Part shown: one piece after another, positions 1-6,400 of the stretch
How the letters are laid out: the number at the start of each line of letters is the position of its first letter
How positions within the stretch are numbered: the first letter of the stretch is position 1
NCBI GenBank assembly: GCA_039815415.1
Contig: JBCBZH010000143.1
Span: 1-10,692, forward strand
Length of the DNA stretch: 10,692 bases
Source: JBCBZH01 sp039815415
GTDB taxonomy: Bacteria; Bacteroidota; Rhodothermia; Rhodothermales; Rubricoccaceae
Reading direction: 5' to 3'
The notes under the pieces: model-generated
Databases searched by the model: none
What the model was told of the DNA's origin: nothing
The model's input: only the letters and a program-made list of their open reading frames with translations
Program-made: the position numbers and the translations under genes

Positions 1-411
1 ACAGGCGTATGTCGCCGCAAGGCTGTCGCCAATCGAAATGCCGGCGCGTGTCGGCGGACGATCAGGCCAGCCCGCCAGGTAACGCATGCCACCCATGGCC
101 TCACCTATGGCGGCATATCCTGCCCGGGTCGCGTACGGCCCGGTCTGGCCGTAGCCCGAAACGCGGATCATGATCAGTTTCGGGTTGATGGCCTTCAGCG
201 TCTCGTAATCCAGGCCCCAACGTTCCATCGTGCCAGGGCGGAAGTTCTCCAACAGAAAATCCGCATCCTTGACCAGCTCCTTGACCAGGGCCTGCCCCTC
301 CTCCACGCGAAGGTTAGCTGTCACGCAGCGCTTGTTACGCGCGCAGACCGTCCACCACAACGGGTAGTCCCCACGGCCCCAATCACGCCCTCGACCGTGC
401 TTCCAGGTACG
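1..411 (-). pseudogene. CaiB/BaiF family (family III) CoA-transferase, fragment
   Basis: The minus frame reads through 137 codons and runs off the left edge. It contains hallmark blocks of family III CoA-transferases: 'ARNKRCVTANLR', 'FLLENFRPGTMERWGL', 'INPKLIMIRVSGYGQTGPY', 'AIGEAMGGMRYLAG' and 'RAGISIGDSLAA'. Family members move CoA between carboxylic acids through a catalytic Asp that normally lies in the 'SIGDSLAA'-type block; the Asp here is in 'ISIGDSL'. The family is about 400 residues and begins with a Rossmann-like 'VLDLTRVLAGP...VIKVE' segment. That segment is absent: the frame has a TGA at 412-414, and the DNA beyond it encodes an unrelated signal peptide in another frame. The piece is therefore truncated at its 5' end, and the C-terminal half lies outside the window. 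The exact substrate cannot be told. Family assignment is firm; the cause of the truncation (rearrangement or chimeric assembly) is open. Confidence 0.8.
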
Positions 412-503
412 TCAAAGCGATTCGTTTGTGCGTTTGGGGCGTGCACACCGAGCCCCATGAGGAAGGAGACCGCGAGGGCCGCGTGGACAAACGACCCGGG
501 CAT
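366..503 (-). pseudogene. Start of a secreted protein, cut off at the CoA-transferase junction
   Basis: An ATG at 501-503 opens a frame beginning MPGSFVHAALAVSFLMGLG, a short n-region with a hydrophobic core, then 'VHAPNAQTNRFDVPGS'. It resembles a Sec signal peptide with cleavage near 'NAQ'; an AQ-type end is common in Rhodothermota secretome proteins. It lies 40 bp downstream of the tail-collar gene on the same strand, so it was probably the next gene of that unit. After roughly 'GVIGAVG' the DNA becomes recognisable CoA-transferase coding sequence in a different frame, and this frame then reads an arginine-rich shadow until it stops at 321. Function unknown. The left boundary given is the approximate junction, which lies somewhere in 365-411. 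Confidence 0.4.
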
Positions 504-543
504 CACGAGGAAACGGCTGAGGTGGACGAGGATCGTCTGTGCA

Positions 544-1221
544 CTAGCTGCGCGAGGGAAAGAGGCCCTGAAGCGCAATGACAAAGTTGACGACCAGGAA
601 GGGGGGCATGTTGTTGTGTGACTGACCACCTCCCGACGTCGCGGTCGCAGAAGTGCCCTGGTCGCCGCCAGTCGCCAGCCCGACCGTCTCGGAGCCTGTG
701 CCCCGTACCTGAACCTGAGAGACCGGGTGCGAGTGAGCGGGCACTTGGCCGGTGGTGAGCGTTTCGGTCTCGGAGCCGCTTCGTTGCCCCTGCGACCTGG
801 GAGACAGGCCGGGGCCGGTTCCCACATGCATGGGCATCCGGCCACGAAGGTCTGGAAGCGCAAAGGTCGTGCGGCCGTCGCCGCCGTAGATGGTCCCGAG
901 AAGCGAGAAAAGAGCTTGGTACTGGTTGATCGGGAGAAGCGTACCGTCGCAGAGAGCCCAACCACGAGGGGCGAAGTTGAACCCGACCATCAGGATCTGT
1001 CCTAGAAACGGTTCTGCGGTGCGCGGGGCGCGGTCCAGTCGGCGCCCCTGCGCGTCGACCAGCGTACCCGGTTCAATGGGTAGATCGGTCGCGTCGTCAG
1101 CGGCTACAGAGTCCGCAAGGAGTGCGCTGCCAGCTACCGCGCCTGCGCCAGCGAAGAACCGTCGTCGGGAGACAGGGGAGGGGGAGCTACTGGTGCGAAG
1201 GAGAGAGCGAAACCACGTCAT
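544..1221 (-). CDS. Tat-signal phage tail-collar domain protein
   Basis: 225 residues. The N-terminus carries a twin-arginine signal: 'SRRRFFAGAGAVAGSALLA' at residues 18-36, matching S-R-R-x-F followed by a weakly hydrophobic Ala/Gly stretch. Residues 70-165 form a phage tail-collar domain: 'PFLGQILMVGFNFAPRGWAL', 'CDGTLLPINQYQALFSLLGT', 'IYGGDGRTTFALPDLRGRMP' and 'GQVPAHSH'. The end, 'NNMPPFLVVNFVIALQG', is the usual closing strand of the microcystin-dependent (MdpB-like) group. In phage this fold lies near tail-fibre tips. The bacterial relatives are mostly uncharacterised and often occur in tandem. The Tat signal suggests the domain is folded in the cytoplasm and exported. No Shine-Dalgarno is visible. 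The ATG at 1221 is chosen because it places the signal at the N-terminus. No phage genes lie nearby. Confidence 0.85.
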   Translation of the reverse strand: MTWFRSLLRTSSSPSPVSRRRFFAGAGAVAGSALLADSVAADDATDLPIEPGTLVDAQGRRLDRAPRTAEPFLGQILMVGFNFAPRGWALCDGTLLPINQYQALFSLLGTIYGGDGRTTFALPDLRGRMPMHVGTGPGLSPRSQGQRSGSETETLTTGQVPAHSHPVSQVQVRGTGSETVGLATGGDQGTSATATSGGGQSHNNMPPFLVVNFVIALQGLFPSRS

Positions 1222-1256
1222 AGTCGATGGGGAGCCGATGCGTGAGAGATGATAGA

Positions 1257-1285
1257 AGAGTAGGTCAAAGCCTGTAAGGGTTCAA
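1257..1285 (-). promoter_or_regulatory. Possible sigma-70-like promoter of the tail-collar gene
   Basis: On the minus strand TTGAAC (1285-1280) is followed after 17 bp by TACTCT (1262-1257), 36 bp upstream of the ATG at 1221. The -35 half is close to consensus and the -10 half is weak. Rhodothermota promoters are not well defined, so this is only a candidate. Confidence 0.2.
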
Positions 1286-1313
1286 GCGAGGGGGCGGGTG
1301 GAAGCGCCAATCA

Positions 1314-1372
1314 CCAGCTCGAGGGCTGTTCCAGACGCAGAAGCGCCCGATCTCCCACGGTGGAGGCCGGGC
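1314..1372 (-). terminator. Intergenic repeat copy A with terminator-like hairpin
   Basis: Begins 26 bp after the stop of the FG-GAP gene (1398). The hairpin at about 1345-1372 pairs GCCCGGCCTCC with GGGAGATCGGGC (one G-U pair, one mismatch) and is followed on the minus strand by GCTTCTGCG, a weak pyrimidine run. The family arm CCAGCTCGAG lies beyond it at 1314-1323. There is no second arm. It probably ends transcription of the FG-GAP gene. Its loop is turned round compared with copies B and D. Confidence 0.5.
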
Positions 1373-1397
1373 ACCGATCAGGCGTGTGACGAGGTCA

Positions 1398-2972
1398 CTA
1401 GATGACGATCAGGCGTCGCGTCGCCGCCTGGCCTGCCGTCTCCACCCGGACGCCGTAGACTCCCGGGGCGAGCCCTGCTACAGGCACCTCGAGTTCCGAT
1501 GCGCCCGAGGGAACCAATTCCCACATCGTCCAGACCACTCGCCCTCGTGTGTCGAGGACGGTCACCTGAACCGCTTCGGGGCGTTGGAGGTGGAGCCGGA
1601 GAGTGGCTGTTCGAGAGGCGGGGTTCGGCCAGGTCTGGGAGATCCAGAGACGCTCTTCTCCAACCGATGGGTCTACGGCGACGGGGTCAGGGAGCGTATA
1701 GACATAGGCGGCCCCCGCGTCGATCTCGACGTTGTTGATATCTGCCGCAGGCGCTCCCAGAAGGGCGTGGTCGCCATCGAGCGAGACGGAGGTGCCCAAC
1801 TGCTCGCCTTGGAGGGCATCGGAGGCCTCGAGCTTCGCCGACTCGCTCCAGGATCCGCCCACGAGGTCGAACACGTACGCTGAGCCCACCCGGTCGCCGC
1901 GGTCGGTATTGTCGCCCCAGGCGCCGATGAGGGCTCGGTCTCCTTCCAGGGCAACCGCGTACCCGAACCAGTCGAGGCTCGTACCGTCTCCGGCGGTCAG
2001 CTTGGTGGTTTCGTTCCAGGATCCACCTGCGAGGTCGAATACATAGGCCGACCCGTAATTGCCTCCTGTCCCCGGGTCATCGCCGTAGGCGCCGATCAAT
2101 GCGCGGTCGCCATCAAGCGCGACCGATTCTCCGAAGTAGTCGAGCGTGGTGGCGTCGCTGGCGGTGAGCTTCTGCGCCTCGCTCCACACACCCGCGACGA
2201 GGTCGAACACGTACGCCGATCCATCATCTCCTGCAGCGCCGATGTCATCTTCCGGGGCGCCGATCAACGCACGATCTCCATCGAGCGAGACCGAGGTTCC
2301 AAACTTGTCCCCAGGGGTCGCGTCGCCAGCCTTGAGCTTCTGCGTCTGCATCCAGGTCCCACCCGTGAGGTCGAACACGTACGCCGCGCCCTCGAACGGG
2401 CTGGTGTCTGTGCCCTCGCGATGAGCGCCGATGAGGGCACGAGGGCCATCGAGAGACACTGTGGTTCCAAACTCGTCGCCTGGCTCGGAGTCCGCAGCCG
2501 TCAGCTTCTGGGACTGGGACCAGGATCCTGAGGATCCTTCGAACACATAGACGGCGCCTGCGCCGAGCCCTCCCGAGTCGTGCCCGGGCGCTCCGATCAA
2601 CGCCCGGTCTCCATCGAGGGCGACCGAAACCCCAAAGTTGTCCGACCGGTCGCCATCGGACGCGAGCAGCTTTGCCTGCTCCGTCCATACGCCGTCGACG
2701 CGCTCAAACACATAGGCGGCACCGGCTTGGGATCCCGCACTCGTGGCGACCAGAGGCGTGCCGATAAGGGCTCGGTCCCCCTGCAAGGCCACCGAGAAGC
2801 CGAAGTTGTCGGTTCGTGCGGCATCGGAGGCAATCAGCTTCTGCGTCTCATCCAAGGCGCTCTGCATCCGAGGAGATGGCGTAGCCGAAAGGCGGGTTGC
2901 GTCCTCAGGAATTGGGAGGCTCCAGGAGGTCAACAGCACGCCGAGACAGGAGGCGAAGAGGACACCGCGCAT
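1398..2972 (-). CDS. Secreted FG-GAP beta-propeller protein with type IX sorting domain
   Basis: 524 residues. Residues 1-20 (MRGVLFASCLGVLLTSWSLP) form a signal peptide. From residue 43 come seven repeats of about 50-57 residues, each on the plan 'QKLxASD...DxFGxSVALDGDRALIG', then an acidic 'DD..G' loop, then 'GSAYVFD...W'. These are FG-GAP/integrin-alpha-type blades; seven copies fit a closed seven-bladed propeller, and the Asp-rich loops probably bind calcium. Residues 440-524 are a type IX secretion sorting domain: 'WPNPASRTATLRLHLQ', 'VTVLDTRGRVVW', 'GLAPGVYGVRVE' and the end 'ATRRLIVI'. It is expected to be exported by Sec, then T9SS, and anchored or released at the surface. Ligand unknown. 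It is a paralogue of the protein at 7632-8873, but with longer Asp/Gly loops. Alternative frames in this stretch are shadows. Confidence 0.9.
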   Translation of the reverse strand: MRGVLFASCLGVLLTSWSLPIPEDATRLSATPSPRMQSALDETQKLIASDAARTDNFGFSVALQGDRALIGTPLVATSAGSQAGAAYVFERVDGVWTEQAKLLASDGDRSDNFGVSVALDGDRALIGAPGHDSGGLGAGAVYVFEGSSGSWSQSQKLTAADSEPGDEFGTTVSLDGPRALIGAHREGTDTSPFEGAAYVFDLTGGTWMQTQKLKAGDATPGDKFGTSVSLDGDRALIGAPEDDIGAAGDDGSAYVFDLVAGVWSEAQKLTASDATTLDYFGESVALDGDRALIGAYGDDPGTGGNYGSAYVFDLAGGSWNETTKLTAGDGTSLDWFGYAVALEGDRALIGAWGDNTDRGDRVGSAYVFDLVGGSWSESAKLEASDALQGEQLGTSVSLDGDHALLGAPAADINNVEIDAGAAYVYTLPDPVAVDPSVGEERLWISQTWPNPASRTATLRLHLQRPEAVQVTVLDTRGRVVWTMWELVPSGASELEVPVAGLAPGVYGVRVETAGQAATRRLIVI

Positions 2973-3085
2973 CGGAACAAACGCAACAGGGCGCCAGTGA
3001 TTTCAAAGGAGGCAACTACCTGTTCCACGTGATTCTCCGAGGCGTTCTGTCATGGCCCTCCGATGTGGATGCAGACGCGGCCGCA

Positions 3086-3168
3086 TCGCCAACTCGAGGC
3101 CTCCACAGAAACGCCCGGCCTCCACCGTGGGAGACCGGGCGCCGGGCTGGCGAGATCGCCATCTCGAG
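3086..3168. repeat. Intergenic repeat copy B
   Basis: Plus-strand arm CGCCAACTCGAG (3087-3098), spacer, GC-rich hairpin (3112-3141), then a second arm CGCCATCTCGAG (3157-3168) in the same orientation rather than inverted. Positions 3086-3141 match 7520-7575 of copy D at 51 of 56 bases although they follow unrelated genes. It lies 13 bp beyond the stop of the lasso-type peptide gene. Confidence 0.7.
3112..3141 (-). terminator. Rho-independent-like terminator of the lasso-type peptide gene
   Basis: On the minus strand a 12-bp stem CGCCCGGTCTCC / GGAGGCCGGGCG (one G-U pair) closes a 6-base loop and is followed by TTTCTG. It lies 40 bp after the TAA of the 58-residue gene. The stem is strong; the T tract is short, as is usual in GC-rich genomes. 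Confidence 0.6.
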
Positions 3169-3180
3169 GGAGCGTCAGGG

Positions 3181-3357
3181 TTACGACGTGCCCTGGGCGA
3201 CGAGGAAGCCGCCGGAGGCGCCGCCGAGCTGGTCGAGCGAGCCGTTGTTCGGCCCGGCCGTCACCGCGCCGATGGTGCCCAGGTCCTCGAGCGCGGGCGG
3301 GGTGTAGGGCTTCGGCGCGCCGTCGGGCTGGCGAAGGGTATTGGGAGAGTCAGTCAT
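3181..3357 (-). CDS. Lasso-peptide-type RiPP precursor (orphan)
   Basis: 58 residues, ATG at 3357, stop TAA. Residues 18-35 fit the lasso leader signature Y-x2-P-x-L-x3-G-x5-T-x-G exactly: Y18, P21, L23, G27, T33, G35, in 'YTPPALEDLGTIGAVTAG'. In known lasso peptides the Y/P/L/G part is read by the RRE protein (B1), Thr sits at -2, and the core starts at the next-but-one residue. That gives a 24-residue core starting 'GPNNGSLDQL', with Asp42 at core position 8, the correct place for a Gly1-Asp8 isopeptide ring. The tail is Gly-rich and ends 'FLVAQGTS'. No B1, B2 protease, C cyclase or transporter gene lies in the window. It follows the 1328-residue gene by 79 bp, with a hairpin between and no clear promoter of its own. 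The in-frame extension upstream overlaps the neighbouring gene and is Arg/Pro-rich shadow, so it is rejected. Such orphan precursors occur in Bacteroidota-like genomes; whether they are matured is unknown. Confidence 0.75.
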   Translation of the reverse strand: MTDSPNTLRQPDGAPKPYTPPALEDLGTIGAVTAGPNNGSLDQLGGASGGFLVAQGTS

Positions 3358-3382
3358 GGAATCCAAGGTCAGAATGGAGGAG

Positions 3383-3427
3383 ACGCCAGCTCGAGGGCAC
3401 CCGTCGGGGCTAGGCTCGAGCTGGCGT
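3383..3427 (-). terminator. Intergenic repeat copy C: 13-bp perfect inverted repeat
   Basis: ACGCCAGCTCGAG (3383-3395) and its exact reverse complement CTCGAGCTGGCGT (3415-3427) enclose a 19-base loop. It lies 9 bp after the stop of the 1328-residue gene and 25 bp before the start of the lasso-type precursor. The stem would terminate or weaken transcription between the two genes. No GCCCGGC hairpin accompanies this copy, and no T run follows. Confidence 0.6.
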
Positions 3428-3436
3428 AGAGAGGAG

Positions 3437-6400
3437 CTACCGGACGACGGTGAGCCGGGTGGTCTGCATGTCGGCGCCGTGCACCCGGACCACGTACAGC
3501 CCTGCCGGGACCGAGGCGGCGTCGAAGGACACCGTGTGGCGGCCCTGGGTGTGCGGCCCATCGGCTAGAAGCGCGACCTCGCGACCGAGCGCGTCGTAGA
3601 CGGCGACCCGGACCGTGGTGGCTTCCGCGACGCCGAACGTGATGTCGGCGCGGTTCGCCGTGGGGTTTGGAGCCGCGATGAGCGTCAGGTCTACCGCCTC
3701 CTGGCTCTCGCTCGCCACGGGGCGAAGCTGAGCCAGGGCGTTGGCGAAGGCGGCAGACGCCTCGGCTGCGTCCATGCCTCCGCCGATGGAGGCAAAGACA
3801 TCGTCCTCAGACTGATAGACCACAGCCGCGACGACGCGCCCGAGCACGTCGGCAACCGTTGCGCCGGCCTGAACCGGCCCTGCCACGAACACGAAGGCAC
3901 CGGGGCCGTCGGGAATCGCGTCTGCCGGAAGGTCCACGTCGCCGCCGGACGTCGCCAGCACGAGGGTTTCTCCTGCGCCGAGCGTTCTCATGAGAGGCAC
4001 CGCGAGGGTCACCTGCTCCGTGAATGGATCGAACACGACGAACGTCCCCGCATCCAGGGAGACCGGTGCGTCACCGGCGTTGGTGATCGGGATCACCTCG
4101 CCGCGCGCATCGCCCTCTCCGTCGGCGTCGAAGCCGTCGGCAAAGGCGAGCGGAGAGGCCGGGGTGAGCACGGTCTGGATCCGGCCCTCGCCCCGCTCCG
4201 GGTACTCGGACGCTGGAACGACGCCTGCGAGGCCCTGATCGAGGTATTCGAGGAGCGCGTCCTTGTACGTCACGTCGAGGACGGTGAAGGGGTTGCCGTT
4301 GATGACGAACGGGTACTCGTCGCCGCCCAGCCCGTTGTCGCGCGGGGTGACGAGGAAGTCGATGGTCGCCAGCGCGATGGTTGGCGCGTCGGGGACGGCG
4401 GCGCCCTCCTCGACGATCACGGTGCCATCATCGAGCACGAGGCTCTGGACGCGTGCCCCTGCCACAAGCACGTTCCCATCGGAGTCGACGTCCCGGCCTG
4501 GAGCCGCGGGGTCATAGACGAGCGTGAGCCCGGCGACCTGCGCGAAGCGACCCGACACGTTCTCGACCTGCGCGACGGCGTTTTCGAAGATGGCCTTGAG
4601 CTGCTCCGGCGTCACGTCTTCCACGATGGTCACGTCGTTGGAGAAGGGCAGCGTCTGCCCGACGTCGAAGAGCGTGATGCCCCCAGGCTCGATGACGACG
4701 CTGTTGCGGATGCCACCGCCGTTCTGGATGGCGACGACCGGCTGGGCGGCGCCCGCGGACTCGTTGCGCTGGTCGGCTGCGAACAGCAGGGCGTCGGCGA
4801 TGAGGCTGCCGTAGTTGGTCTCGCGGGTCCGAACGAGCTGGCGGGTGGCGTCCAGCGTGGGCTCGGTCTGGGCAACGACGGTCTGGAGCTGGTTGACCAG
4901 ATCCGCGACCGGCGCCTCGATCTCGGCGAGCAGCGTGGCATCCGGCTCGACGCCATCGGCGCCGACCGACGGAGCGACGACGCGGATCGGGCCGCTTTCG
5001 TCCTCCACCGCCGTCACGTTGCCGTCGGCGTCGAACGTCAGCACGAGACGGCCGACGTAGTCGTACCCGCCGACCGTGGTGACGACGGGGATGGAGCCGT
5101 CGATCGTGGGCGCGAGGATCGGGTACGGGCTGTCCGACCGGATCGCCTCGTCGCCCGGGATGAGCAGGTCATCGTCGTTCGCCAGCAGCTCGTCGCCGCC
5201 ACCAGCGATGGCGAAGTCGAGGCCTGACAGCTCCGCGACGAGCGCCTGTTCGTTGTTGATGCTCTGGAGGTGCGAGATGAGCCCGATGATGGCGATGCCG
5301 TCAACTTCGAGGGCGTCGATCCGGGCCTGCACCAGCTCGGCGACGTTCTGGAGCACCTCGACGTCACCCGTGTTGGAAATGGTCGGGAGAAGCGGCGTGG
5401 TCGCCCCGATGAGGCCGACCTGCTTGCCGCCGATCTCCACGATGGTCGCGGATGGAAGCAACCCAGCGGCTTCGAGAGCCGCGAGCGACGGTTCGGCGTC
5501 GTACACGAGGTTGGCCGACACGAACGGCGGCGGGGCGTTGCCATCGAGGCCGGGGTCGAAGGCATTGATAAAATCGGCCAGGAAGTCCGGGCCTTCGTCA
5601 AACTCGTGGTTGCCGATCGCGCTGGCGTCGTATTCGAGCAGGTCGAGCGCCAGCGCGTCGAAGAAGGTCCCGTCGGCCTTGCTGGCGTCGAGGACCGGTC
5701 CGGCGAGGAAGTTGTCGCCCGAAGAGACGAGCAGAGCGTGGTCGGCCTCAGATCGGAGTCGGTCGATCACGGCGCCGAAGCGCGCGATCCCGCTGTACTC
5801 GACCGTCGAGCCGTCCACCGTCCGCTCGTTGGGCAGCAGGTCGGACTCGCCATCGTTGTTGTGGAGAATGGTGAGCGTGAAGGGGCCGGGCTCACCAGCC
5901 GAGAAGGCCGTGACCGTTCCGCTGACCTCGCTCGAGACGAGCAGCAGCGGCTCGCCCGTCGGGCTGTCCGCTGCGGAGATGAACGCGAGGCCCTCCGGCC
6001 CGAGGTCGCCCGCGGCGGGGTTTGAGACGCCGTCGCCCAGCGTCGGCTCGGCGGTGAAGTCGCGGTTGTTGACGTACTCCACGAATGTCGGCGCCGTCGG
6101 GTCGGTGAGGTCGTAGACCATCACGCCCCCGATGCGCTCCAGCCCGATGTAGGCCAGGCGCTGGTCGCCCACCATGCCGATGGCGACCGCCTCAGGCTCC
6201 GGGCCTTTGGCGTCGCTGCGCGAGTCGAAGTCGTTCTCGTCGTTGGTTGCGTTGAAGTAGTCCGGGAACGCGCTGGCGGTGATCTCTTCGAAGGCCTGGC
6301 CCGAGTCGTACACCTGCGTCAGCCCGTCCGCGCCCACGGCGAAAACGGTAAAGGACCGCGCGCCGAAGGAATAGAGCACGTCATAGTCGCCGTCGCCGTC

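Noticed and set aside
1800..2900. Regular DNA repetition that could suggest a CRISPR or minisatellite
   Set aside because: The period (about 160-170 bp) and reading frame match FG-GAP blades; there are no conserved short repeats with unique spacers.
2978..3007. Bacteroidota-type promoter (TTTG, 18 bp, TGCGTTTG) upstream of the 524-residue FG-GAP gene
   Set aside because: The -7 half deviates (TG instead of TA), the spacing is short, and it would put the start of transcription on the ATG. The fit is too weak to list.
3358..3561. In-frame extension giving the lasso-type peptide 68 more residues
   Set aside because: The extension is Arg/Ser/Pro-rich, overlaps the end of the 1328-residue gene and crosses the inverted repeat. 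The ATG at 3357 gives a normal leader length.
5076..6116. Long plus-strand open frame (346 codons), with others at 5270-6025 and 6563-7480
   Set aside because: Opposite-strand shadows of the GC-rich 1328-residue gene. They are Ser/Arg/Gly-rich and show no domain.
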